The notes: generated from the letters alone by a model not told the origin. A stretch of 64,000 nt of DNA from Xylogone sp. PMI_703 (GCA_021399445.1 JAJTUQ010000006.1:3890367-3954366), one strand, 5' to 3'. Shown: positions 24,960 to 35,769, numbered from the stretch's first letter. Numbers and translations are program-made.

Positions 24960-27669
24960 ATGGATGCTGCTAAACAACCACGGGCTCAGGCCGTTTTTGA
25001 CGATTGGCCTGATCTTCTCGATATTGACCCGCTGGCCAACCAGCATGTAAGTTTCAACAACGAATTACAGATTGGCGAGACGCCATTCGCCCACACATTG
25101 CTTGGTGTCGACGACGCCCGTTCTTCGGCGGTTGAAGCTGGTTCTCTCTTGTCGGAGCAGCACAACGTTGTGTTGCCCCCGTCACCAAACAATATCTCGG
25201 GCTCCACAGGCGGATCGGTCACGACTAGGGAGAATTTCGAGCAATTCGATGCTCTAACCACTGGCGGGGTATGCCAGTGCTCCGGATACCCTCCTCCAGA
25301 AACCGGAGCGCCCTCTAAACAGACCTTCCAAACATCGTGTAATTGTCATGCTCATCCAGAAGAACTGCCTCCCGACTCCAACATGGGAACAGGGAAGCGG
25401 TTTGGTTCGCGAACAACCAAGATTCTGAAGACATGGATTGCAGCCCATGCTCATCATCCCTATCCTCGAGTTGAAGAAATCGAGCTCATGCAGAAGCAGA
25501 CCGGCCTTAGTAGACAGCAGATCGTAACCTGGCTCAGCAATGCCCGCAGGCGACTGAAAACTCAGTCCAGACGACCACCGACGCTGATAGCGACACCATT
25601 TTCTCAACAAATAAGTAGAATACATGAGCAAAATTTGTCGTTCGAAGAGATGGATCCTCTCCAACGATGGCAAAATTCTCCACCGGAACATGAACCAGCT
25701 GCGACTTCTGCAATTCTCAAAGCAGTATCGGGATTCTCTGTGCCGGATGGTTGCTTCAACACACCAATGGAAGACGTGTATCTGACAGACGGGTGGTGGG
25801 ATGACTCGTCCGCAAGTAGCGCAATTACTTCAAAGTCTAGCAGCAGCTCTCTTGGCTCTGCCTGGTCCGCTGGATCTCAGCGGTCCGGTGGGCTCTTCAA
25901 CCACCAAAGAAAATCGGGCAAGCGTAGGCGACGCCGAACCTTTCTGGATCGTTCAGACGCGGATAAATTGAATCGCTTGCAGACTATATGCCATACATAT
26001 CAGTGCACATTCTGTACAGAAACATTCAAGACGAAGCATAACTGGCAGCGTCACGAAAAGTCTTTACATTTATCTCTGGAGCAATGGAAATGTTCGCCGC
26101 AAGGACCGACTTGCCGAAACCTGGAGAGCGACCAGTTGATGTGTGCTTACTGTGAGCAGATTGACCCAAGTCATGATCATATATCACAGCATAATTATGC
26201 CGCCTGCAACGATCGCGATGCAGATGAACGAACCTTTTACCGAAAAGACCATCTCCAACAACATCTCAAACTAGTGCACAACTCGAAATTCATGAGATGG
26301 CCAATGGAGCAGTGGAAACAGGAGATTGTAACTTTACGATCGCGATGCGGCTTTTGTGAGCTGATCATGGACTCGTGGGCTGATCGAGTTGATCATCTCG
26401 CAGAGCATTTCAGGAGGGGACAAACAATGGCCAGTTGGAAAGGGGATTGGGGTTTTGATAGCCATGTTCTTGATATGGTAGAGAATTCTATGCCACCGTG
26501 TACGACTTTGTTACCACAATGCTCCTCACCTTGGTTGCGAAACATATTACTAACGGGATATTGGCTATAGATCTAATCCATTACGAACGAAACTCGCCAT
26601 GGCCTTTTACAACGCAGCAAGGACTTGTGGAGAGCCCAGTCAATGCGTTCGAGCTAATAAAACTTGAACTGGACTTTTGGGTCAATAACATAAATGCAGC
26701 ACAGCGCTTGCCTACAAACCAGGAGCTTCAGTATGAGAGTTGTTGCATCATACTTGGCTCTGAGATGCATTCAAAGCACGTTGGAGAGCCGGGGCCGTCT
26801 TGGCTAAGAGACCTACTCATGTCATCGGAAGAAATAACTAAGCAGGCCCGGATGCATCCCATGAAGACCTCTCTGAAAGCTAGGATCACGCAGCTCCAAA
26901 TCCACAGCAAAGGAAACATTTTTGAGAACTGTAGTGCGGAAGACCAACTTCGGAAATACGTTGACTTAGCTACATCTTCTGGCTTGGTGGTTGGGTATGC
27001 AGAGCTTCAATTCCAGGCTAGTAACATTATTGCTCTATTAGAAGCATCGGCCAAAAAGCCTTCGCCAATGTTTGTCCGCTTCCTCAATGATCTGATATTT
27101 GCATCAACCCAATGGCTCGTGCCATTTTGTTGCCGTTCGCACCTAGAATTAGGAAGGGAGATTGCCCCGAGACACCGACATATGTGGCAGCAGGTTGCTG
27201 CTCCAACGCTGGGGGAAAGCTCCACTCAAGCAGCCTGTGCACTCGAAGGCACCAATGAGAGCACAATCGAGATTACACGTTGGTCCAGCTCGGCGCTGGG
27301 GAAATTGACCCCTTACCTCCAAGATGATAGCAACTGCTATAGGCGTCTAACCAGAGAGCTCTCTCTCTTTGTGGCGAGCACAGTCTCTCCACATAATCCC
27401 AAGAGGCGCATTCCATCTGATGAGGAACTTCAGTATCAAGCGAGGTGGATTATGTTTGAGGAGTAAGTTCATATCAAGATTTGGCTTTATGTATACCCTT
27501 TGTACCAAAGTATGGAAACAGCTGACGAGTAGTTTTGTAAAGCGACGATCCGTGGAACCAGACTCCAGCAGATAATCCCCAGTGGCTGGAAGATTTCAAG
27601 ATTAGGGCCGGCCTGGTTACATCTACGTCTGGATACCGGGAGATCGCGAATGTAGCGGAAATGCTCTAA
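24960..27669 (+). CDS. Homeodomain (TALE/KN type) plus C2H2 zinc-finger transcription regulator, 852 aa
   Basis: Nuclear DNA-binding regulator with three exons, 24960-26499, 26571-27462 and 27543-27669, 2559 bases in frame. The first junction uses donor gtacga, giving MPPYLIHYERN across the splice. Residues about 146-205 form a TALE-like homeodomain with HPYPRVEEIELMQKQTGLSR and WLSNARRRLK; the invariant Trp, Asn and Arg of helix 3 are present, with Leu replacing the usual Phe. A basic stretch (KSGKRRRRR) at about 320 is a likely nuclear signal. Three Cys/His modules follow: YQCTFCTETF...H...H (about 347), CAYCEQIDPSHDH.. HLQQHLKLVH, and CGFCELIMDSWADRVDHLAEH. The last about 300 residues are helical with no known DNA-binding motif. 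This homeodomain-plus-C2H2 architecture occurs in moulds. Its position within the acyl-CoA/branched-chain gene block suggests local regulation, but that is inference. Confidence 0.92.
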
Positions 27670-28258
27670 CATGAAGATTTTTCGATTACATTATGCTTAC
27701 GGAGATGCCAGCAGTTGCGGTTGCGCATACGGACCGTAAATACTTGTAACCTCCACACCCATAGGCCTACCCTGAAAACCCAGCTATGCAAGGCCATTTA
27801 ATACGTGCTCTACTAGTTCGACACCCACCAAATTGTATTGTAAATGCACGTTAGGATAGTTAATTCAGTTACCGTAAACCCTCCCATCTTGCCTTAATGG
27901 GGCCCTATGTTCTCGGATACTGTATCCCTTGACAATAGGATATTCACTGCCAGTATTTGACGAGACTTGACCCACAGTACGCCCAACAACCCAAAAGGCG
28001 CGTTTAACACGATTAATATGGGTCAGATTTGAAGTAAATCCGGCAATCCCGTCCGCTTCAATGTTGACCTTCGCCTTATCGCTCCCTTCAGTAACAGCGG
28101 GGATTTGGTATTATGTGACCGTCATAAAAAGGAGCCTCTTATTAGCATGGCTCAGCTGAGCTTTGCCCACCTCTCGCAAGGGGTACTTTCGACATCGCAC
28201 ATTCGGCAGATCGATCCTGACACATCTGATACGCATCTGACGACCAAACTACGCCAAG
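27670..28258. other. Intergenic upstream of dehydrogenase
   Basis: Terminator side of the regulator and promoter of the dehydrogenase gene. No motif was recognised beyond A+T-rich and C-rich patches. Confidence 0.5.
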
Positions 28259-29137
28259 ATGAAAGTTGGATTTCTGGGACTTGGTATGATGGGGACACCC
28301 ATGGCAATTAACCTCTGCCGCAAATTCTCCGTTATCGTCTGGAATCGGAGCGAATCCAAGTACAAGAATCTGGTTGATGCTGGAGCATCTGTTGGCATGA
28401 CGCCCTCTCATGTGGTTAAGCAATCTGATATAGTCTTCACGATGCTTTTCGATGATTCCGCTATTCAATCAATGATTGACAGCGACGACAATTTCTTAAA
28501 GTCGATGCGCGGCAAAACACTCATTAACACGAGTTCCGTGTCCGTTGCCTACAGCCACAAACTAGCCCAGCAAGTTCACGATGCTGGTGGCAACTTCGTG
28601 GAGATGCCTGTCAGTGGCAGCAAGATTCCTGCCGAACAAGGCCAGCTTGTTGGTATGATCGCGGGCGAACCTGCAATTTCCGACCTGATTCACCCGATTG
28701 TTGAGCCCATTACATGCGCTGCTGTTTATTGTGGTCCGATTGGATCGGGTCTAAAAGCTAAGTATGCTGTCAATCTGTTCTTGGTCTCTGTAACTGCTGG
28801 GCTTGTTGAATCCATGAATCTCGCCCGCGCTCAGGGTCTTCCCCTTGAGTCTTTTGGCAGGGTGCTTAATGCCTGTCCGCTGGCGTCTGCATACTCCAAA
28901 GTGAAGATTGCTAAGATACTGAGAGAGGACTGGTCGCCACAGGCGGCTATTAAAGACTGCTATAATAGCACCCGACTCATTCAATCAGCGGCACAAGATG
29001 TCAAAGTCCAAACGCCACTTATCCAAATCTGCAACTCTCTCTATCGAGATGCTCACAACTCCGGGTTGGGAGGGGAGGACATGATCGCCATATATAAACT
29101 GTTTGCTCAGGCACCAAACAAACCCCCTACAGACTAG
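28259..29137 (+). CDS. Beta-hydroxyacid dehydrogenase (3-hydroxyisobutyrate / glyoxylate-succinic-semialdehyde reductase type), 292 aa
   Basis: NAD(P)-dependent dehydrogenase of the 6-phosphogluconate-dehydrogenase-like superfamily, intronless. The N-terminus begins directly with the Rossmann motif VGFLGLGMMGTPMAINL. The substrate-binding block is EMPVSGSKIPAEQGQLVGM, and the catalytic Lys lies in GSGLKAKYAVNLF (GxGxxxKxxxN). The length matches the family (about 290-300). Paralogues oxidise 3-hydroxyisobutyrate in valine breakdown or reduce glyoxylate/succinic semialdehyde; the SGSKxPAExGQL form is closer to the second group. No targeting signal is evident, since the Rossmann fold starts at residue 2. 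It is convergent with the branched-chain aminotransferase 300 bases away. Confidence 0.92.
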   Translation: MKVGFLGLGMMGTPMAINLCRKFSVIVWNRSESKYKNLVDAGASVGMTPSHVVKQSDIVFTMLFDDSAIQSMIDSDDNFLKSMRGKTLINTSSVSVAYSHKLAQQVHDAGGNFVEMPVSGSKIPAEQGQLVGMIAGEPAISDLIHPIVEPITCAAVYCGPIGSGLKAKYAVNLFLVSVTAGLVESMNLARAQGLPLESFGRVLNACPLASAYSKVKIAKILREDWSPQAAIKDCYNSTRLIQSAAQDVKVQTPLIQICNSLYRDAHNSGLGGEDMIAIYKLFAQAPNKPPTD

Positions 29138-29440
29138 TAAATGGAGAACTTATGGAACTTTGGCATAACGGCCTTTCAGTGTAGAGAGTAGTTCTATCGT
29201 GAGATGCAATCTGGTTATATGAATACATCCGTATGTTTGCCTGCCAATATTGTCACAGCGTGGTTTTGTGAAAGCATCTGGCATTGTACCTTGGAAAGCC
29301 TGTAGTACCATCGCAACCACCTGGTGTTTGAGACTAAGAAGAGCTCAGAGTGGATGAAATCAACCGAATTAAAGGCATAGCCTCACCTAACCTGCTACAA
29401 ACTGTACAGGAGAAAGGTGATCAATTATTGAAGACGTCGC
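29138..29440. other. Short intergenic spacer between convergent genes
   Basis: 3' untranslated regions of the dehydrogenase and the aminotransferase. Nothing else was seen. Confidence 0.6.
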
Positions 29441-30708
29441 CTACTCAATGACATAGCTCCATTCGTGAGGCACATCACCGTACTGGATTGCCTCTATCCA
29501 CTCTTTCATTTTCCTCGCAATCGCCCCCGCCTCTTCATCGCCTCCTAACCCACAATTCAATTCTTTTTCTCTCCACGCTATAGTGCGAACCGGACTCACA
29601 ATCGCAGCAGTGCCGACGCCGAAAGCTTCCATCAGCCTTCCTTCCTGTGAAGCCTCGTCTAGTTCTTTCATAGTGAACTTTCGCTCTAACACCGTCCACC
29701 CTTCGGGTACTAGCCTTTCACGAGCCAAAACCAGAACACAGTCACGAGTTACCCCCTCGAGAATTGTACCGTCTAAGGGTGCTGTGACCAGCTCTTTCTG
29801 ACCATCCTTTGTCCGAATTGCCACAAACATATTCATAGTGCCAACTTCAGTCACAAATTCTTCCTCACCAAATAACCACAGGTTTTGCTGATGACCACGG
29901 CTGGCAGCGCCTTTCTGGGGGAGGACACAGGGTGCATAATTAGCTCCGAGCTTCCTATCGCCGACACCGCCTGGCCAGGCCCTCACGGCGTAACTTGTGG
30001 CCTCTAAAGATATAGCCTTGAAACCAGTGGGGTAGTAAGGTCCGACGGGAGATGCAATAACAAAGAGCATAGCCGAGTTAGGAGGGCTGATGCCGAGAGT
30101 TGTCTGCGTGCCAATTAATGTAGGTCGGAGATAGAGAGAGTATCCTCTCTCCTGGGGAATGAAACGCTCATCAATCTTAACCAGTTCGACAATCAGGTCG
30201 ATAAGATTACAAGATTGGAAGTTAGGGAGAGATATCCGACTCGCGGACATGTTGAACCTAGCCATATTTTTATCTGGGCGAAAGAGCCTGGTTTTGCCGT
30301 CTTTGCCCTTGTATGCTTTCATTCCCTCGAAGCACTCAAAAGCATAATGAAAAACGCATGTTGCTGGATCAAGAGACAAATTCTGATACGGGACTATCTG
30401 AGGGGCCTGCCAGCCTTGTTCTTTCGTCCATTCGATAGACAGCATGTGATCTAGGGAATTTATTAATATACCTTCTCAGGGTCATTCCGGGTATACAAGC
30501 CAGTGAAATTCCTTCCAAACGCTAAATCTTCAAGATGTTTGAGTACACTCTGGTTCCTTGCCTTCTCAATACGCAGCTTGGAAACATCAATGTGATAACT
30601 CTCGGCTGCTGCAGGTAGCTCCATAACGATACTACTTAAGCTTTGGATGAATCGTTGCCGCTGCTTGAAGTGCAGGTGGCTTGATGTATTTGAATAAAGA
30701 GAAGTCAT
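29441..30708 (-). CDS. Branched-chain amino acid aminotransferase, 405 aa, with a GC-AG intron
   Basis: PLP enzyme (fold type IV) interconverting Leu/Ile/Val and their 2-oxo acids. Exons 30708-30501 and 30450-29441 total 1218 bases in frame. The intron (30500-30451, 50 bases) has a GC donor (actg|gcttgt) and ctag acceptor. This splice rebuilds the family segment LAFGRNFTDHMLSIEW, whereas GT donors nearby give the wrong frame or a 21-base intron. Signatures are CFEGMKAYKG, RPDKNMARFN, SLYLRPTLIGT, then DRKLGANYAP containing the PLP-binding Lys, and GTAAIVSPV for phosphate binding. The first about 30 residues are basic and Ser-rich and could be a mitochondrial presequence. It is divergent from the FMN-dependent dehydrogenase at 31710. 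Confidence 0.92.
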
Positions 30709-31709
30709 TGATGGTTAAACAAGTATAGTAAACTTCAGTGGTCAATTTATGAAATTTTTTTGGCATAAAAGTTGCTACGATGACCGTCGATTCCCTCGCA
30801 TCGACAAGTTCTAGATTTCTGATGCTCCCTATGCTCCCTATGCTCCCTATTTCGTTGTATTAGCGCGACTCCCTCTGCCGAGTCGTTCTTCCCGCCGTCT
30901 CGATCCTATAAAGCATTCCTGGATAGAATCTATTATTAGTACTTTAAGGCAAGAGTCAATTTACCCGAGCACAAGTCAGGAGTGAATAATTACGAAGGAA
31001 GGGTTGTATTGGCGCCCTTTATTAACAGGCTGGCGCTCCAAATATGGAGAAGGATGTAGTCTGGACCTCTAAGTGGGCCTCTCTATCAATGACTGGGGTA
31101 AGTCGCGTTATCAAGGAGTACAACATTGATCTCTGGCCTACAACAAGCGTTCTAGAAGTCATAAACCGAAATGAAGGCGATGTTCTGAGAACTTCATATC
31201 CACTAGCGTACTACGGCCTGTCCCGATTCCACGGAACTTAGATTGGGTCACCCAGAAACTGGTTCGTATCATGGCATTATATACGATCATTAAGGTGGTA
31301 GCATTAGGTCTCCACTGTCCATAGGCCGCACGATGGCAAAGTTTGCATCCTGACGACCACGGCCCTATGCGGATACACCGTGCCTAAGCCTAGGCACCGT
31401 GGCTAGTAAGCTCCAAAGACCCTAGCGCTAATTCAACAAGTCATTGGACCCTAGATTCGCGCCTTAAAGTGACAAGATACTAGATTGGTCCATTCTCATC
31501 AGAATGAGAGTACAGCACATGCTTGCAAAGTGGTAGGTCCGAACGGATGGAGGGGGCTGGTCTGTTTTGGCTGGGAGAAATCTAGGTACACAGTTCAATC
31601 CTCTAAAAGCCAAAGCATACCATTTATATTCTCCTGTCCTTCGAATTTCTTTTTCGTCTCAATTTAGTTCATTAATAGATTATCCTAGCAATTGCGGAGC
31701 ATAGACGAA
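30709..31709. promoter_or_regulatory. Divergent promoter region between aminotransferase and FMN dehydrogenase
   Basis: 1.0 kb between divergent start codons. It includes a 9-base tandem repeat (30822-30848) and a small inverted repeat with 7-base arms, GTGCCTA at 31380-31386 and TAGGCAC at 31391-31397. Short frames here are not supported as genes. Confidence 0.5.
30822..30848. repeat. Three tandem copies of a 9-base unit (ATGCTCCCT)
   Basis: Exact units at 30822-30830, 30831-30839 and 30840-30848, about 115-140 bases upstream of the aminotransferase start codon on the opposite strand. Confidence 0.95.
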
Positions 31710-33003
31710 ATGGTTAGCCTCAAGGCCGGAGACCGTGGTGATTTCCGACCGCTTTACGGCTCTCACATAGCCAAGATATACGAAGATGGTGTCTTCGATG
31801 ACAAGTTACCAATTGTCACGACGGATCCGAACCTCTTGGAAGAGCAAGCGCGACAGGCAATGGGCCACAAATCTTTCAGCTACATTTATGGAGGTGCGGG
31901 AGGGATGTCATCAGTAGAGGCGAATCGTGATGAATTTCGCCAGTGGAGAATTGCTCCTCGTGTTCTCAAGCCCAGTTCTCCAAGAAATTTGACAGTGAAG
32001 TTGTTTGATGATGCATACGGTAAATATCACTTCCACTAGCTTGAGCGACACTGTGTGGTGGGGAACAAGAACCGAAACTGAATGTTGCTCAGACACACCT
32101 CTGCTGATGGCGCCAGTAGGCGTACAAAGCACATTTCATCCCTCGGGGGAACGAGGCCTTGTCGCAGCCTGCGCTGAGCTTGGAATTCCATATTCCCTCA
32201 GCACAGCCGCAACATCGAGTATCGAAGATGTGGCAACCGCGTGCGGATCGCACCCCCGATGGTATCAGCTGTATTGGCCAAGGGACGATGACATTACCCG
32301 TTCTCTGCTTTGCCGTGCCAAGGTTTCAGGCTACAGAGTCCTTATAGTCACGCTCGACACTGTTACTGTAGCATGGCGCCCACACGACTTGGACATGGCC
32401 AACTTACCTTTCCTCGAGGGGATTGGCAACGCAGTCGGCTTTAGTGATCCTGTGTTTCGATCCAAGTTTGCCGACATAAGCAATGGGGACACTCCGGAAA
32501 ATGACCCCATTGCCGCGTCGCGCTTCTGGATTAGCCAGGTGTTCAGCGGGCATCACCGTGGTTGGGAGGATCTGGCATCATTGCGGAGTGGCTGGGATGG
32601 GCCCATTGTATTGAAAGGGGTGCTAAGCATCGAGGACGCAAAGCTTGCGTTAAAGTACGGCATGGATGGTATTATTGTGAGCAACCATGGTGGAAGGCAA
32701 CTCGATGGGTGTGTTACCTCGCTCGAGATGCTACCGGAGATAGTTGATGCTGTCGGCGGTGAGCTGACTGTTATGTTTGACTCCGGGATCCGTACAGGTG
32801 CGGATATCATTAAAGCTCTTGCATTGGGTGCTCAGGCTGTGTTTGTCGGTCGCCCCGCTCTCTATGGACTAGGAATTGCTGGAAAAGAGGGTGCACAGGC
32901 AGTTTTGGCCGGCTTGCTTGCTGACCTTGACCAGTCCATGGGGATATCGGGATTCGCGAACATTGCTGATCTGCAGAGGTCCATTTTGAGAAGAGTGAAA
33001 TGA
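31710..33003 (+). CDS. FMN-dependent alpha-hydroxyacid dehydrogenase/oxidase (lactate oxidase or monooxygenase-like), 406 aa
   Basis: Flavoenzyme oxidising an L-2-hydroxy acid to its 2-oxo acid. Exons 31710-32019 and 32093-33003 give 1221 bases in frame. The first ATG is at 31710 (cgaaATGG); the frame extends further only from a TTG. Motifs are FSYIYGGAGG (substrate Tyr), TPLLMAPVGVQ rebuilt exactly across the splice, WYQLYWPRD, VLKGVLSIEDA (active-site Lys), SNHGGRQLDG (active-site His and Arg), and FDSGIRTGADIIKAL...VFVGRP for FMN phosphate. The substitution pattern resembles fungal lactate 2-monooxygenase/oxidase-like proteins more than cytochrome b2, since there is no haem domain. No C-terminal peroxisomal signal is present (RRVK). 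Its neighbours suggest a branched-chain 2-hydroxy acid as a possible substrate, but this is inference. Confidence 0.92.
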
Positions 33004-33861
33004 GTTGGGGGCGTATAACGTTGCAGTGTATACGCAGTAAGGCTTCGTAGTAAGACTGGCCAGGACTGCAAGGACCTTATAATTAAGCTTAATTGGGAAG
33101 TATTGACGATGTTTTTCTTTTCTGGACGTCGGTCACGTGCAGGGGTGATTGAGCCAATGAGACCATCGCTGTAGGGGGGTTCCTGCAGCCCTACCAGTAG
33201 CCGTCCCCACAGGTCGCAGCCGTACCCACTTGCCGTGTTTTGCTTGGCGAGGCGTAGTCATTGGTTTCATTGGTCATCTCCAACATGTAGTGAGTGCGCA
33301 CATACGCCCACCCACCATAATACAGTATTTAGACACCGAAAACCGGCATGTTGCGGTTATATGGTGCAGTAACGTTGCACGCTGTCGCTATCATACAAGC
33401 CAAGTAAATGCTCTGTCGACATCTGTGCGCCCTTTGTGCTTTAGGTCTATGCAAATAGACGTGCTCTTGCTGGTACCTTACACTATCGAGCCAGAAAATA
33501 CAAATCATTACCTACAAGAAGACCGTGGCCATAATAAAGCAATGGTGAATACAAAAAGTTACATATGTGATGGCTATAAATTGCTTCCGTCACGAACCAA
33601 CAGCCCAACGAATAAAAATTAGAGTGTAATCAATAACAATATATAAGCATATAGCATGAGTAGGCATCAGAGAAGAGTTATGTGCTTGGAACGGTGTTAG
33701 ATAGAATTTTTACATAGAACTTCCTCATTATCATCGACACTTACCCACACAAACTGTCCTTGATTGAATTCGCATAGCTAGACTTCAGCGAAAATGGAAT
33801 TGCTAGCCTATCAAGTAAGTGAGACCCCTCACCCCACTGTCTTTCAATCAACTGCTACAAT
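33004..33861. other. Intergenic between convergent genes
   Basis: 3' regions of the FMN dehydrogenase and the acyl-CoA dehydrogenase. A 130-codon frame at 33230-33622 has no recognisable motif and is not called. Confidence 0.55.
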
Positions 33862-35769
33862 CTATAGCTTATGCATTGGACTCTGAGACGCATTAGTGCC
33901 AAAAACTATCTTGATATCTGCATCGATCTGGTTCTTCCAGTCTGCCCGCTTCAAAGTCCTCCCGTGACATTTCTCTAAAAACCATGCCTCCGCAACCAGT
34001 TTCGCTACTTCATTTCCGTCCTTCACGGCATCAGTAAGCAGGAGCAGTCCCTGTACGATATCAACTAGACAGTTCATCGTAGCACGAGACTTTAGTTCTG
34101 CTTCTTCTCTGCTTGCTCCCTCCACTGCAGCTATGAGATCAGCCCACCATTGCTTGACCTGGTCGTGTTGAGTGTTGAATCCTCCATCCTCTCGGATGCT
34201 TTCTAACAGTTGGCTCACCCAAGCTTCTATAGCTGCCATAACTGGTTCTCGAAGCTTGCCATGGAGCACTCGTAAGATCGAGTCGTCCGCCATCATATCA
34301 GTGGTGCCTTCCCAGATCGGCATCACGTTAGCGTCGCGATACAGGCGGGCAATATTGAACTGCATATCCTCATTTTCCAAGTATCCAACACCTCCAAGGC
34401 ATTCCATGCACTCCTGCAGGCCGGATATGGCAGTCTTCGAGCAATGTCCTTTAAGAGCCGGCGTTAGAAGACGAAACAGATTATGTGCCATCGTTACATC
34501 GCGAAGTCCAGGCACTTGTCCCACGCCCGAGGTTTTAGATCTAACATCCCCGGTGAAGGCGGCAATCTGATCCTGCTCGATGACGCCTAACAAGCCGGCG
34601 ACTAAAAAGTTGAAGAGCACGTTAGCCTTGTATTCAGCGTGCATGCGAGCGAGAGTTCGCATAAAGGCTGTGCGCTCCCACAAAGGTCGCCGACCCACGA
34701 CTCTAACTCGTGTAAATGCCCGCACAATGCCGAGACCTCTGCCCCAAAGGCCAATTGCTGTGACACCGTTGTGGATGCGTGCAATGTTGAGGACTGTAGC
34801 TATTTCCTTCGTGCCGCGACCCTCATTGCCAATCAACCAAGCACGAACATCCTTCAGAACGAGTTCCGCGGTAGGTAGAGCTCTTGTACCAAGCTTGTCC
34901 TTTAATCGCTGAATGGTGACGCCGTTCAGTTCAGTATCATTTCCACGGATGTCTTTCCCTTTTAACATCTTTCTCATCGGAGCGAAGAAGGTGCTGATTC
35001 CCTTTGGAGTTCGCGCCAACATGACCATCATATTGCAATCAGTCGCACTGCTGAACCACTTGAACCCATCAATTTGCCATGGGCCTAAATCGTTTCCATC
35101 GGTAGCTTTCTCTGTCGGGGTTGGTTCAGGATTGTACGTTGCCACTGTTTCGGTCATGCTGACATCACTTCCTCCCTGTCTCTCTGTCATCCACTGTCCT
35201 GTCGTCCACGCAGTAGTGGGATCTCTGCTCGTCAGTCGATTATAGGCACTTCGCAGGACCTTCTTCTGGCTCTCGGGCACGTTAGATTCTGTAAGATGTT
35301 TTCGGAGCAAGGCGGCGACGCCATCAGACATTAAAGATGGACAGTTGACCCACGCCGCGCTGCCACACCAAAGTGCATATTTGGCAAAATGATAGATGCG
35401 AGAGTATTCAGCAAAGTAATTTTCATATGGAATGGCAACCATGCCCTCAGCTTGGCCAAGGGCTTGCAAGTTTCGCCAACCCTCAGTAGTAATGAGTTCG
35501 TCCCGCCGACGACCCCAAGAGTCAAACGCTTTAACGTAAGGCGTATTGCGTTCAGCATCAAGGACCCAGCCAAGAACCTTATGAGAGAGAACTTTGGCAC
35601 CAAAACCATCTAAGTCGAGGGTTATGCTTTCAAGAACTGTCCTTGGGAGGAACAGTTTTAAGGCCCGATTCAATGCGGCATCGTCATGGAATTGATTCCG
35701 TACATCAGGGGGCGATTGAAAGAAGCCAGTGGTGGAGCTTGATGGCGCTAAATGGGGATTGATATTCAT
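33862..35769 (-). CDS. AidB-like acyl-CoA dehydrogenase, 635 aa
   Basis: Intronless FAD-dependent acyl-CoA dehydrogenase-fold protein of the AidB/isovaleryl-CoA-dehydrogenase-like branch. The branch signature is TGQWMTERQGGSDVSMTETV, followed by WFSSATDCNMMVMLAR, KDKLGTRALPTAELVL, ARIHNGVTAIGLWGRGLGI, and the late block ECLGGVGYLENEDMQFNIAR with RDANVMPIWEGTTDM. An extra C-terminal helical region of about 130 residues is typical of AidB-like members, so the length is normal. The protein ends in PMHKL, a weak PTS1-like tripeptide. Escherichia coli AidB has isovaleryl-CoA dehydrogenase activity and is linked to alkylation stress; fungal homologues are largely uncharacterised. Its location beside a branched-chain aminotransferase favours an acyl-CoA role. 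Confidence 0.93.
   Translation of the reverse strand: MNINPHLAPSSSTTGFFQSPPDVRNQFHDDAALNRALKLFLPRTVLESITLDLDGFGAKVLSHKVLGWVLDAERNTPYVKAFDSWGRRRDELITTEGWRNLQALGQAEGMVAIPYENYFAEYSRIYHFAKYALWCGSAAWVNCPSLMSDGVAALLRKHLTESNVPESQKKVLRSAYNRLTSRDPTTAWTTGQWMTERQGGSDVSMTETVATYNPEPTPTEKATDGNDLGPWQIDGFKWFSSATDCNMMVMLARTPKGISTFFAPMRKMLKGKDIRGNDTELNGVTIQRLKDKLGTRALPTAELVLKDVRAWLIGNEGRGTKEIATVLNIARIHNGVTAIGLWGRGLGIVRAFTRVRVVGRRPLWERTAFMRTLARMHAEYKANVLFNFLVAGLLGVIEQDQIAAFTGDVRSKTSGVGQVPGLRDVTMAHNLFRLLTPALKGHCSKTAISGLQECMECLGGVGYLENEDMQFNIARLYRDANVMPIWEGTTDMMADDSILRVLHGKLREPVMAAIEAWVSQLLESIREDGGFNTQHDQVKQWWADLIAAVEGASREEAELKSRATMNCLVDIVQGLLLLTDAVKDGNEVAKLVAEAWFLEKCHGRTLKRADWKNQIDADIKIVFGTNASQSPMHKL

Noticed and set aside
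26498..27466. Separate gene starting inside the homeodomain regulator
   Set aside because: It is exon 2 of the regulator; a 71-base GT-AG intron (26500-26570) with a tactaac-like branch joins it in frame.
30451..30471. 21-base GT-AG intron in the aminotransferase gene
   Set aside because: Too short for spliceosomal removal and gives the wrong reading frame; the 50-base GC-AG intron restores the conserved segment.
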